A stretch of 64,000 bases of DNA from Thunnus maccoyii. Lineage: Eukaryota; Chordata; Actinopteri; Scombriformes; Scombridae. The position numbers were made by a program, and so were the translations under genes. The stretch lies in assembly GCF_910596095.1 (NCBI RefSeq), contig NC_056543.1:17904042-17968041 (forward strand), written 5' to 3'. Each line of letters opens with the position of its first letter. The first letter of the stretch is position 1. The notes beneath the pieces were generated by a model, which saw nothing but the letters and a program-made list of their open reading frames with translations, was not told where the DNA came from and ran no database searches. Positions 24,024 through 47,080 of the stretch are shown here, one piece after another.

Positions 24024-24360
24024 AATAGGGAATAAATAGGGACATATGCTCTAGGGGCCTCTACAGAGAGGAACTATGGGGTCAGTAAGAGCCCACAGCT
24101 CAGTTTTGCCCCTAGTGGGTTAATCCAGCCCTGAGATTGTGGAGCTGTCCAGTGCTGAAAACACAACACAGACCTACAGTACACATTATACTGCCTACAT
24201 GTGAAGCACAGGTTGTATTTGATGTCAACCGAGTATCACAACACTTGATTTTTTTTATTTTTATTTTTTATATCAGATTCATGCTGATCCATCACCAGAG
24301 GAACAATGATAACACATCGCCTGTAGGAGTGAGAGTGGCTGATCTTTGCATGTGATTGGC

Positions 24361-24364
<4 letters not shown>

Positions 24365-24395
<31 letters not shown>
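24365..24395. repeat. (TG)n microsatellite
   Basis: About 15 TG units about 1 kb upstream of the putative gad1 first exon. Confidence 0.95.
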
Positions 24396-24397
<2 letters not shown>

Positions 24398-24949
24398 TCT
24401 CCTGTCCCATCGTCCACGTATGATGGTGACGTGTTCCAGATTAATGGGTTTGTTTATAATTAGCTCCATGAAGTGTATTCCTGGAATGGCCCCATTTGCG
24501 CTCATTGCTTCTCCAGGAAGTCATTCTTGGTTTCTCACTGCCACCTTGTGGATTTCATGTTCTCGTCTCTTCCAGTGTCATGATGTCGCACAGGTTACAT
24601 CTTCACCAGTCAACGCCATTCTATCCGCACAGAAAGTAGAAAAATCACATGTCCAGGACAGGTGCATAGTGCAAATTTAGTGACAAGCAGCGTCACGATC
24701 ACCTGCGAGCGTATTTATTGATCTCTGTTCATCATGGCGAGATGTTAAAATCATTTATGTGATTTGAGGGGTGTGTGAAATAAATAAATAAAAACAACTG
24801 AAGGAGTATCGTGATTGTGGCGCTTTCTTTTTCCCTCCGTTGTCCTCTTGTTTTTTTCCACAAGAACAAAAACCAGCGCTCTCTCCCCCTCCCCTTTTTT
24901 CTGTCTTCTTCCCCTCCTCACGTAATGTGTTGCTCACAGCATCAAACTT

Positions 24950-25393
24950 CAAGTCCATGTTCGTGACCGGGATTCAAACCAGAGCTATATAGATCCCGAA
25001 GACAATCAACACTTCCACAAAAAAAAAAAAAGTCACACTTTAGGGCCGAAACAGACTCCCAGACAGGCTGCAGACGCGTCTGCTCCACAGATATGCAGCA
25101 CCGGCGGAGGCGCTTACCGTACGTGGCTCGTTCGTGCGCAATGACAATAAACAGACAAGGCTTGCTTTAAATGTCAGCAAATCACATTCACTTCAACAAA
25201 AGCAAGGTCACCTTGTGTGGGATCTAGCGGAGAACTGAAGCTCGGGTCTGTTTTGTCTTTTTCCTCTTCTTCTTCTGTGTGTGTGTGTGTGTCTGTCAGG
25301 GAGCGCAGCAGTCTCCTTCAGGACTTAATTTGGTGGTGAATTCACTTTTTATTTTTTGGACTGCACCTGTTCACCTGGACCCACATAATCACG
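24950..25393 (+). promoter_or_regulatory. gad1 promoter region and probable non-coding first exon
   Basis: A consensus donor (ATCACG|GTAAGTGG) at 25393/25394 follows a less AT-rich stretch with CG dinucleotides and a GCGTCTGC...GGCGGAGGCG segment. Mammalian GAD1 has a separate 5' UTR exon before the ATG exon, so a non-coding first exon ending here fits. Acceptors for the next exon are seen at 26196 and 26309, upstream of the ATG at 26443. The transcription start was not identified. Confidence 0.45.
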
Positions 25394-26442
25394 GTAAGTG
25401 GCTTTCTTCATTTCATCTAAACTAGCCCAAACTAAAAAAAAAAAAAAAGAACTCTTCTTTATTGTCATTGAAGATGCTCTAACAGGTGTTTGATAAGGTT
25501 TATACTCACCGTGAAATAAAAAGGTTTGAGTGAATATTATTGGCCTGTAATTTGCATTTGAACCGCATGTGTGTTGAAACTGTTGATATTAAATAGTTCT
25601 GCATAAATAGCGCTGAGGAAAATTCTCATTTAGCCTTTAATAGCCGGTTGGTGTTGGTTTGTAGAGAAAGCTGCACGTCGTCTTTTAACCTGCATCACGG
25701 TCATCAATGCACTAATCACCTTGAGCTGATATTTGTCAAGTTTCTGAAGCTAAAGCCTGGCTGTTGATGACCATTTAGGCCATATCATTAATTTCATGAG
25801 GTAAAAAAAATAACAATAATAATCTGCAGTTTCTTATTTCCATTTTTTGTGCGCATTTTTTTTTTTTTTTCAACATGAGAGCCAATTTTGAGGCTCTGAC
25901 ATCTGTAATTTCCACCTCCTTATCTAAGAACAATTAACTGTGCTGTTTATTATGACGATGAGGACAAACATGAAGCTCTCTGGCAGCTGTGAACCATTAT
26001 CCGTCCTGAGCAGGATCAAGATATGAAGCTGAAATAATCTGCTCCTGTCACCGGCTATTAAACGGTTAAATTAGGTGCACTGATGCAACTTGTCATCCAA
26101 TATCTGTTCATTTAGCCCAGTTATTTATTTACTAGATCTTGCGCCGACTAATTGAATCTCAACTTGTAAGACGGTCCGTGTCCTTGTCGTCTACAGGTCT
26201 GTGTCGCCAAGTTAAGCACCTCTTTTAGTGTTAAAGAGCAAGAGGCACATATTTCAAAACACACATGCTGTACATACATTCCTATGGATTCTGTCTCTTT
26301 CCCTGCCAGTGAGCCGCACTTGTCATCTTGGATATAGTAGAAAGAGAGATTTTGTTGTGGGGGAATAAAGAGAGAGAGAGAGGAAAGAAAAGTGACCAGG
26401 CTTTTTTTGAGGTGAGGACTTTGGCTCAGGGTCTCTGGAGTG

Positions 26443-36721
<10,279 letters not shown>

Positions 36722-38290
36722 GAGCTGCACCTGTATTGCAAAAACTTTTTTTTTTTTTTCAAACATTTGTCTTTTCCAGCTCTGGAAAGCCTTGAGCTTG
36801 GCTACATGCCCCTTTTTTGTCTCATAAAGAGATTTTTGCTTACAGGTCTCTTCTGGCAATGCACAACAAATAATTGGCCCCGTGTGTTTCTCTGTCTCTT
36901 CTGTCTTTAGCAGCGACGTCATATATTTAAAACCTTTGCACACCAGATTATCTGAGTAAAAAGGACTTAAGTCAGAACTTGAGAGAATTATATAAGCAGA
37001 CTGGTATTCTTGCTAAACCATATGCTAAGTGGAAACAAACCTATATTATGGTAAACAGACTCTTGTCAGTGCGGTGAGTTTAACGCTGGTTCTTTTTCAT
37101 GTAAATATGAAATTGCAAGAATATCCGAGTACTTCATGATTCTTTCTACAGCAGCTATTAAAACGTCATTATACTGTTGTACTATATGCAGATCAGTATG
37201 AAAAACAGAACGAGATCAAAATATTTTTTCACAAGTAACAGAGCACAACGTACAGTAGGGAACCTTATAACATTGACATAAACAGTATTAATGTAATATA
37301 TATGATGTAATGACTGTTGGTGCTCCATGTTGTCTACGTAATTATCAAGCCAGACGCACCACCACATTGTACCCTAGCTGTTATTTCCCTTTGATATCAC
37401 ATAGGTGGGAATATATAACACAGTCATTGTAACAAGTACTGTACTTGATTGCTGTGTTTTTAGAGATTTTTGTGTAGATTGTGTATAGTATTGTTACATT
37501 GCCTTTGTGCCAAATGTGTCCTAGTTTTACAGTGAGAAAACCCTATATGTAAAGCAATCATACAGTACAGTATGTAATAGATTAACCACTTTATTTATAT
37601 TAAGAGATTATAATTGTGAATAGGTTATCTGCTATTCTGATCCATTTGTAATGTATCCTCCTTCATACTTGGAAACTCTGCTGTATTATATCACAATGTT
37701 TTGAATAACATTGAAGTCTTTTAGTGTATTTGTGAACCAAAGAAGGGTTGGGTTACATTTATGAACATGTACATGGCCCTTATTCTCCCTTATGGATGGA
37801 TTCAGATATTTATGTATAAGAATAATTAACTTAACCGCCCCTTAACGTTAGTGCAATCTATGTTGTGTATCTGTGCAACGTCATTGTGATTCACTGACTG
37901 AATGTTGTCAAGAGGCTGGCAGTGCGGCTGCTACTGCCAGTGCTTTGTTAACGATAAAAAGCACAATGCTAAACCATGATCATGGGGCGGCTTTTATTCT
38001 AGGGACATATGATTGTCTGTATTATTACGTGTTAAGTGGAGTAAAACTATAATATGCAATTTTTTTTGGTTTGTCTTAACATGCTCACTAAAGGCACACT
38101 TATGTTGAAAAAAAGAGTTTTGCTTGAACAATGAAATGCACACTGTTTGCTACTGTAATAAGGTTTACTGAACAATTGTACATTCCTGAATTAGTGGGAT
38201 GAAATGTCCCAAATGTCAAGTTTCATGTAGGCACTTTAACCCATCATTTGCAGAGTATTACTGTTGTATCCACAGCACAAATAAAGACAT
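36722..38290 (+). other. gad1 3' untranslated region
   Basis: After the TAA at 36719-36721 the sequence is AT-rich with no further exon. A consensus AATAAA at 38280-38285 is the best distal polyadenylation signal and gives a 3' UTR of about 1.58 kb. Earlier weak variants exist, so alternative ends are possible. Confidence 0.55.
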
Positions 38291-38799
38291 ATAAGCTGTA
38301 GAACATCTGTGGGAACAAGTTTTTGCAGTTTGTCAAACCTTTGAACTTTACAAATAAATATATATGGTGAACAACGTTGATGTGAGAGCATCTTGGAGAA
38401 GACTTAGTTGACATATGCTTTATTTCTTCAGACCCCACTGTTTTATGTTTGAAAATAATATTAATTTCAAAATCATTATTTTCCTTAAAATATTTTTACA
38501 TTTTTTCTGATCTTATTCAAACCTAATATGTAGAGCAGCACTGAATTACACCAAATAACAACACTGTCGTTACAGCAAATAAGGAAATTTTACCCGTTAT
38601 ATGGGCTATGCATGAACACATATGCCTTTTTTTTATCCAACATTTCATTTAAAATCAAAGAAGTGTATGTTATCCTGCACAGGGTTGTTACTTTACACTC
38701 ACAATAACAGAAATGCAAATGGATTACTCTACTATGTAAAAAAGTACTGTCAACACCAATCACATATATATTAAAAAAAAAAGAAAATCCATTGTATTA

Positions 38800-39412
38800 A
38801 AGGAAACAATTTCGCAATTTTCTTGTCTAAAACAATATTCAGGTGCCAACATGAACATTGAAACAGGTTTTGCTTGCTGTAATCATGTCTCTTGTTTAGT
38901 AGACATCAAGAGATACCTTTCTAATGTGCTTTCAATTTAAGTGATGGGGACAAAATCCACAGTCCTCCATCTGCACACAAATGTATTTAAAAGTTTATCT
39001 GAAGCTAATATGAGGCATTAACTAATGCTGTCCATAGTAGTCAAATCAAGCAATATCTTTCAAAGTTACAGCCTTTTTTGTCATTATCCTTTCACCTCAG
39101 CTAAACAGGAAAACACAAACAGGGAGTTTTGTATTGAAAAGACTGTAACTTTGGAAGACATCCACTTGATTTGCCCAACTCAAACTGCTGAAGCCTCATA
39201 TACAGTATACATTTAATACATTTTTGCACAAAATTAGGACTGTTGACTTTGCCTCCTATTACTTACATTGCAAGTGCATTTGGAAGGGATGTTTTAATGG
39301 TCATTAATAGCAGGAGGAATGATCACAGCGAGCAAAACGTCTCTCAAAGTTCATATTGGCACTTAACTATTGTTTTCAAACAGACTTGAAAAATTGTGAA
39401 CCTATACTTTAA
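38800..39412. mobile_element. Palindromic (foldback) MITE with arms of about 290 bp
   Basis: The left arm (about 38800-39105) and right arm (about 39108-39412) are inverted copies of each other. Paired landmarks are CAGGTGCCAACATGAAC with AGTTCATATTGGCACTTAA, TTTTGCTTGCTGTAATCAT with ATGATCACAGCGAGCAAAA, CCACAGTCCTCC with AGGACTGTTGAC, and AATATGAGGC with GCCTCATATA. The right outer end (reverse complement TATAGGTTCACAATTTTTC) matches the inverted-repeat end of the 21727 element. Non-coding. Confidence 0.75.
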
Positions 39413-39839
39413 ACCATGTTTTACAGCTGCAGTCTCTGAGACCACAAACAGATGTGAAATGTTTTTAGGTAGCAGATTTCTGAAGTATGTTACAAGTTCT
39501 AAATAATGTTTATGAACAATTCACATAAAATTGGGAAAAATCACAAAGTATCAAGCTAATAAAACAATGTTTAGTATGTTTTTTTGAATAGGTAAAGTGG
39601 TCCCAAACTAAATTTTAGGATTACAAAACACATTTGCTGTTCATCATTCGTCATTTCCAAAGAGAGGTTGAGTGTATGAGGGTGGTGAGCTCCAACCTTT
39701 AGACAAATATATGCCAATTAAATTCAACATATGGGGAAAAATTCACAATTTGGTAAAAATGTCAATCTTGGCCTGAGATTGTATGTATAAAATCCTGCAG
39801 TAAGAGAGTTTTTTTTCCTTTTCTTTTTTTCTCTTTCAT

Positions 39840-41900
39840 TTTTGCGATCCACCTGGTTGTCACCAACCATTGATCAGATTAATCACCCTGGAGGGACTTG
39901 CACTGATTATCTCACATCTGAGATTTCATGAGCTCCCACCCCCTGCCAATTACATCCCTCCTTTCATTACTCACACTTTTAAGATATTTATCATAAAATG
40001 CATTAGACTGTGCTCTCTTAACTTTTTTCCCCTAGGGAGCTTATTTCAAGGCTCTGCCTGGCAGCATTTTATTTCAGCACAGCAGTAGAGGGACCGGCTG
40101 TTTCAGTAGCTCCTCTCCCATCCTCTAGCAGATGCTGCTTCTTTGTTTCATGGTTGAGTGCAGCGATCATTACAGGCCCGGTGTCACTGGCTGCTTTGTA
40201 AAGTTACTGGGAACAGAGGATTAAAGGAATAAACGCTAATAATGGGGCAATAGAAATTGCAACCCTTGACTTTTTGCCACATCTAAAGGGAGACTGTTTT
40301 TTTGTTTGTTCTTATAAGGAAAGCCATATTATTGAAGGTTAAACTTGCCAAAATGTAATGACATGGCTAATTTGGAAGCATGTGTTGGAGAATCTAGGAA
40401 TGATTAAATGCAAATGAAACCAGATCGGGCCTTCAGCTGCTATAGTTTGTCACAGTCCAGTAAAGACATGAATAAATGACCACCCAAAATAAGTAACATA
40501 ATCACCGGACCAATGATTTGATGCAAATATCAGTATATTCAGTGTGTTAACTCTATATAATGTATGGAAAGGTTTAAAATTTAACCCTGATGCCTGACTA
40601 TAAAATTGATATTTAATAGTATTTCAAGTGGTTCATCACTTTAATCAACAATCAGTAAGCTTATCTCCATCAAATCTAATTACAAGCATAATTAAACTTT
40701 GATCAAGAGGAGATCAGGCCAGTAAAATAACAAGGAGCGGCTCTGTTTTTGCAGTAGCTTCTGTCTCTGGAGGGTGGGCTGGCTGACTCTGGACACCAGA
40801 CTGTGAAATACTTAATGTCTGCCTCTGCACTAGTCTGTTCACCCTCCATTTCACACCTGGCACACATGCACACACACAAAAGATTTAACAGTCATTACTG
40901 CAAATGAAAGATCATCAGATTTATCGGCTTCATTGCATTGCCTTTTCCTCTTGGGTTCATTTTGTTCCCACATTTATTTATTTATTTATTTTTTTGTTTG
41001 TGAATTTTGTGAAACAATAGGTCGCTCACCCGTCTCTCCCCTCTCAGCTGTGTTACTCTTCTCTCTTATATATCTATGAATCTTGTCAGTGCTTTCCTGA
41101 TGTGCCAAATATATCTCCCGCCCCTGGGAATCACTGCCACATTAGCTTCCTGATAGATACTGACATTCCCATTGTGTAAGGCAAGTCTAATGAAATGATG
41201 ATGATGATATTGACTGCGGGCTGCTTGCCAGCCAGCCCTTCCCCCTCTTCTCCATACACCATTCATACACACACGCTACTTTGTCCACTATTTAGCCTAA
41301 AACAATTGCTTTTTATAACCTTTTCATTCTTACTTTACAATCCACAGTTCAACATGGGCTGCATTTTTGCTCTTGAACTTCAATTGAAAGGTCAATAATT
41401 ACATGTTCTTGTGCTATAAAAGGTGTTTTTTTTACTACCGCAATCTGTGTATTATGTTCTCAACTTCAAGCCAAACAGAGAGCGTGCTTGACATTAAAAA
41501 CCAGTGATATCCGAATCAATTGTAACACCTTAAGGCCTCTGACTCCTAAAGTAATTATAATGGGTTACACTTATCTAAATAGCCTCCTCTTATTGACTGT
41601 GTCCACGACTTGATTAATCTTGGCAGAAAGTACATTTTAAGCAGGAGATTAATAGTCCAGGGACTGTAACTTGCCTGTCTCCATGGCTGGGGAGTGTAAA
41701 CCTAATGTGGCGCTTGTTAAAGTTGAAAGGCTGCTAGTAAATGTCTCCGTCGGATATTTTCTAAAGGAATAAGCATGAAGCCCAGGAGCAATTACGCTGC
41801 AGCTAACCAAGTCTCTGTGTGGCGATTGCTATCATGCATGCTAAATGAATAAAACAGCCTCACAGCACATGACTGTAATCTAGTGCTCTGCTGTTGTCTG
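39840..41900. promoter_or_regulatory. Candidate conserved non-coding blocks between gad1 and gorasp2
   Basis: Three high-complexity stretches, about 39840-40100, 40640-40860 and 41460-41880, lack repeats and open frames of interest. They contain homeodomain-type TAATTA cores and TCF-like motifs (for example TTTGATCAAG at about 40700). They look like deeply conserved enhancers, plausibly of gad1 or sp5. This is an inference from texture and motifs only. Confidence 0.3.
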
Positions 41901-42282
41901 CATCAGTATGCGGATGATAAACACTCAGCCATTTTTTTCTGTCCTGAATGGGAATGATGGTGTAGGGCAGGACAACAAACATGTGTCTGATGATGCTGAA
42001 ATTAAAATGATAAACAACAACCATAATGACGTGATAACTACTTGTACTGGTGTTTGGCTCTGCTGCACTGTCTTCTAATTCACTTAGCATTTTATCTCTT
42101 CCTCCCAGTACAACAGAGTGCATTATGTCAGCACAGACCATGTATTTAATAGACAACCCTTTCATCCTGCAAACAATGACCCCTCACAGACGCACCACAT
42201 TAAGCAACTAACCCTGACAGGAGCAGCTCATGATGTTTGTGGCTGTGGCATTGCTTACTGTGTAGAAATGCAGCATGTGTGA

Positions 42283-42298
42283 GGGGGGGGGGGGGGGC
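42283..42298. repeat. Poly(G) run
   Basis: About 15 consecutive Gs, a possible G-quadruplex-forming or assembly-problem site. No gene context. Confidence 0.85.
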
Positions 42299-43079
42299 AC
42301 GGTAAGCACGTGGAGCTAGATGTTTATCAAATCATGGACATTTTAATATCTGGCCACTTCTTTGTTAATGTCTTCCTTGCCCCCTTCCTTCCTTGCCAAG
42401 GTGTCTGTGCAATAAACGCCTGAACAAAGTATAGTGCATTTTTTTTCAGCTTTAGTTGTAAATTCCTTGCAGAGCTGAGGAAGTATAAATCTAAGAGAGT
42501 GCTATCCAGGGCAGTGATCGCAGAGTTTTAAGGCGTCAGCAAGCTTCTGCTGAAATACAGAGTTTATTTATCTGCTCCTTGAAGAGCAAGTGTCACCATG
42601 TGAAGTACAATTCTCACTGGTGGTAAATAATGGATGTGATGATCTTTTACACTAAGGAACAGTGAATGATTTAAGTCTTAAATAAGTATGGTGTTGATAT
42701 ACAAAAGGTAATGTTAACTCAAGCAGTAGACACTCCCTCACTCATTGTATAATTAGTATGACATAATATCAACAGAAAAGATCCAAATGATCTTAAATAA
42801 TAAAAAACATTATGTCAATTATTGATTGCCTTTATTACTAAGAAAAAAATCCAAATACCATAAATACCATGTTACTCTGTGTTGAGATGACGAGCCCCTT
42901 AGAGAATTTTCAGTACAAACATACACCAAGGAATTTAGGAATATATAATATTTCAGGCCAAAATTTGACATCAGAAAAGCTTCATAAAAACAAAACATTC
43001 TCAATTGTGCAATGGTTTACTGACAGTATATTAAAGAAGTAAAGTTTCAGAGTCTTTCAGGAATGAAGGACAGAAATTG

Positions 43080-43366
43080 AACTTAAATATTAAACGATGA
43101 CATGAAAAGAGTTTAACTTCCTCTAATTACTTATGAAAGTGATACTCAAAAGACCATGGACCTCCATTTGATAAGATTTTTGCATTTAGATGTGTTATTA
43201 CAGAAAATGTATGAAACCCATGAACAAAATAGTCATACATTCTGTCATTGTGTTAATTATGGATGGAATTATAGTGAAAATAAATTGTTCCCCTTTTTGC
43301 TGAGGACCTCCTAGAACCCCCTCAAGGACCCCTTGGGGTTCCCGGACCCCACCTTGAGAACCACTG
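43080..43366 (-). mobile_element. hAT-like interspersed repeat end
   Basis: Read on the minus strand, the sequence from 43366 begins CAGTGGTTCTCAAGGTGGGG and continues with GGTCC/GGGGACC-type text. This is the hallmark start of a widespread vertebrate non-autonomous hAT repeat. The opposite end is not clear. Confidence 0.55.
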
Positions 43367-43925
43367 TCTTATGAAACCACACTTAAATTTCTTCGTCTAA
43401 TATTATGGAAACACAGTATTAGTAAACTGAGGTGCACCTGGTCCTGTAAAATGTAAGCAAAATTATTCCATTGTTGAGGATCTATGGAGGGATTTGAGAA
43501 GAATCTTTTGGTTTTCCTCAAAGGGTAAATCTGTCTGAATGTGGAGAAAAGGTGACAGATTCTCATAAAACAACATTCCTGGCACTGAGCTTCTTACAAC
43601 AGGTTATACATATAGTCTGAATGGCAGCTCTGCTGTAAAAATACTAATGTGTTGCATCAGTGTTTCAGAGATGTTGATGATATTATGTGGTGAATGTTGA
43701 TGCTGTAGCTGTGATGAAATGACCAATCACCTTGTTTAGTGTCTGTCTATTCCCGAAGCATGTTATTCATGTTGTGAATTATGTTTTCATGTTTTTTTAG
43801 ACTGATTCATTTGCAGCATCAAATAGTCTTGCAGTTAGTATTGTTATATCTGCCCTTGGGACTCATCCACAATGCCCTTTATCTCTATTTCAGTGTCTCC
43901 CTTGCCTGCTGCTGCTCTCTTTGTG

Positions 43926-43950
43926 TGTCTCTCTCTCTCTCTGTCTGCCT

Positions 43951-43982
<32 letters not shown>
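43926..43982. repeat. (CT)n microsatellite
   Basis: Interrupted CT tract abutting the repeat at 43990. Confidence 0.9.
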
Positions 43983-43989
43983 TTGGGTG

Positions 43990-44467
43990 ATTGTGTGAGT
44001 AGAGACAGGTGTGCTGGAGTCAGGGCAGATCCACACCAGCTGCACCTCATCTCTGCAATCAAGCCTTTACAAAGACTCAGCTCTACCATGTCCACACTGA
44101 CAGATTGTAGCTTCTGCACTAGTCAGTCAATGCCTTGAGCTATTTTTCATGCATTAGTAGTTTTTTTTGTTGTTGCCTGTTTTTTCTGTGGCCTAACTCT
44201 GTCTCCTGTTTGTCAGCGGTGCTGTCTGCTCTGGTTCCAGACGCTGTCTCCAGCCCCTCGTCTTGTCTCGTCAGCCCTGCTTTCCTGCCCTGGACTCCCG
44301 CTCTTCCCAGTTTCCAGCCCAAGCCCCAGCCCCAGTTACCAGTCCAAGCTTCCCCAGGCCTGCATTCCAGTCCCCTAACCTTCAAAATAAATACCTTGTT
44401 GCTATTATATCCCTGTTTCCTTGCCTTGAGTGTCCGCACTTGCGTTCACCTGCTCCGTCCCACGTAA
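43990..44467 (+). mobile_element. Interspersed repeat, possibly a solo LTR
   Basis: The block runs from TGTGAGTAGAGACAGGTGTG through a C-rich CCAGCCCAAGCCCCAGCCCC stretch and an AATAAA at about 44386. It ends TTCACCTGCTCCGTCCCACG followed by TAACA. TG...CA borders, a poly(A) signal followed by a short U5-like tail, and familiarity as a teleost repeat suggest a solo LTR of a retrotransposon. No internal region or genes are present, and no target-site duplication was confirmed. Confidence 0.35.
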
Positions 44468-46179
44468 CAAATATTCATACTATTTTGTGTCCTTTCTGGA
44501 AATATGTCATTTCGGTGATGATCAGAAATGTTTTAAGCTGACATTTTTTTTGAAACTGACAATCAAATTAATTTCATTTTTTTTTGTTTGCACATTTGAA
44601 GCAGGAGACAGTGTGTAGTAATGTTTGCGATTTAATTATTCTGTAATTATATGAATTGTTTCTTGACCACAATGTCAAGAATAAAATCCTCCTGTTGGAA
44701 TATATTGTACCAATGCTTAATCTCCTCTCTTGGATGAGAGTGCAGTTTAAGCTTCATCCAACACAGCAGAGAGACAAAATCAAGGAGAGCTCTAGCGGAC
44801 ACTGACAGGATAACTGATGATTGATGAGGAGAATCACAATCCTGAGCAAGTTTATTTCAAATTATTTGATAAGACCTGCTGCACTACAGAGATATTCAAT
44901 TACATATACATTAATCTACTCTTTGGGCCCATGTCCTTTTTATATCATTGATATGATATCCCTTATTATCACTGTTTGATACAGAGACAATTGTATTCAC
45001 TCGTTTCTGCTCTGATGTGATTATACGATCAAATCAAAAGCCACTGGGTCTGAATAAAAAAAAATAACAGGCTCATTATTCACCTTAAAAGAATACAGGG
45101 TATGATGTTTTTATTCTACACATATCTAATAAACACTCCTTCCACACAGAACCTAATTCCAGCAGCTGAACGACAACATACCAGGAAATAAAACTGCAAG
45201 GAAAAGGCAGATGTGCAATTTCAGACACATTACTGCTGTGACCTTGAGCACTGTTTTCTGCATGCGAATATGTGTATGCACGAGGGGAGAAGTGCCTTCA
45301 AGATGTTACTTAAGAAAAAGTATGTAGGAGTCCACAGAAAAATGTAAAGTTTAAAGTGAATCATTTATCTTGCCTGGTCCAGGTGGTGCTTAGTCAAACT
45401 GTACTGTTGACTAATTTCAATAATAACATCATCATATCTCATGGATTTATCATCTGTAAAATAACTGGTAATGGTAGATTAAGTGGTAAAAAGAACAATA
45501 TTTATTACTGAATTGTGTGTGGAGTGGAAACGTACATTTTCAAGTAGCAGTTCCTTAAAAGTGTACAATAAAATATTTCAAGAACTGTACATGAGTGAAT
45601 GTACATTGGCTTGGTCATTTCTAGAACAATATAGACAGTACCAGACAGACCTTGTGTGGCCACAAACCTTGAATATGTAATTACTGGGTCTATGGATTGA
45701 CTTGGTCTCAGCTGTGTAAAAACTCTGTTAACACAGCTTTGAAAGAAAATTGTTAATCTATCTTGACATTTTAATGGTCAGTATTCAGCGACCTGAAACA
45801 CTTGGACTGTATTTATAACTTGCAATTTGCTTATGAAGACATGACTTAACTTACTCTCATGGACTTGAGACCTGACTTGAACCTGTCTCAATTGACACTT
45901 GACTTGTTCCCTCCAAATTTTCCATTAAGTACACAGCAGATTATGCATTAGCTTCACTGTACACACCCAGAGAGATCCAGAGACTAACAAATACTCCTGT
46001 GCTGGATTAACAGTCCCTGCCATCATGTTTTCTGTGAGTCTTTGTGGCAATTTGATGAACAAATTGACTAATTTATTTAGCAAATAGGCACCATGTGAGC
46101 ACAAAATAAACTAAAATAATTAAGGCCCAACACTAGATTTTGACACAGTGCCACAAGTTTAAGAAATGACACATCTCCA

Positions 46180-46554
46180 GAGTTTGACGCTAGAAGGCTG
46201 TTTTCACATTCACCTGGTGAAAGTGGAAAGTTTCTCTGCACTCACCTTAAATCTGAGTTTAAGATGTTTGGAAGCTAATTGTGATATAATATGCAATTTA
46301 CAGAAGTGTGACGTGGAAACTTGAAACCACTGAGAGTTGACTTTTCATTGAAGTAGGAGACATATTGCAGTAATTGAACTTTTGAAATGAATAATATTAG
46401 CATATTCATAGATTGTGGATTTAGTGGATCTAAATTTAAGATTTTCTAAAGAGGTTATTGAACTTGTTTGTGGAAAAAACATATCAGACACAAATTATTA
46501 TTATTCAAAGCAGAGTATTTTTTTAAAACATGCCTGGGGTTTATCTTTAAAGTC
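46180..46554 (+). repeat. Direct repeat, copy 1
   Basis: Begins GAGTTTGACGCTAGAAGGCT and ends near GGTTTATCTTTAAAGT. Shared landmarks with 46637-47080 are GAAGTAGGAGACAT, AACTTTTGA.ATGAA, TTCATAGATT.TGGATTT, TGTGGAAAAA and TTATTATTCAAAGCAGAGTA. Non-coding, diverged. Confidence 0.75.
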
Positions 46555-46636
46555 CCCCTTCACTGTAGAATATGTTTTTCTTCTTGTTCCATCAGTTGGA
46601 TGTTTGAGCTTCACTGTGCAGAATGATGTATGTGCA

Positions 46637-47080
46637 GAGTTTGGCACTAGAAGGCTGTTTTCACGTTTAACTGCTGAAAGTGCAAAGTTTCTCTGTGCTT
46701 ATTGAAAATCCATTTTTAAAGGGCGGGCCTACGAGCAGGATTTGTGACTTCACAACTAGTTTGGAAGCCAATTCTAGTCCAATATTCAACTTACACAAGT
46801 GTGATGTGCAAACTTGAAGCCTCCAGTGCACAAACACTGAGAATTAACTTTACAGTGAAGTAGGAGACATCTTGTTTCCAGCTGTTGAACTTTTGAGATG
46901 AAATATATTTGCAAGTTCATAGATTCTGGATTTTTTAATGAGGGAGAAGGAGGAGATGTCATTTCAAGGATTTTAACAAGATAATTTAACTTTTTTTGTG
47001 GAAAAACTATACACGAATTATTATTCAAAGCAGAGTACTTTAAATACATCTTAAAACATGTCTAGAGGAGATCTTTAAGT
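46637..47080 (+). repeat. Direct repeat, copy 2
   Basis: Second copy of the 46180-46554 unit, in the same orientation and 83 bases further on. It carries extra segments that copy 1 lacks, such as AAAGGGCGGGCCTACGAGCAG and GGAGAAGGAGGAGATGTCAT. It probably represents the fuller form of an interspersed repeat family. Confidence 0.75.
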
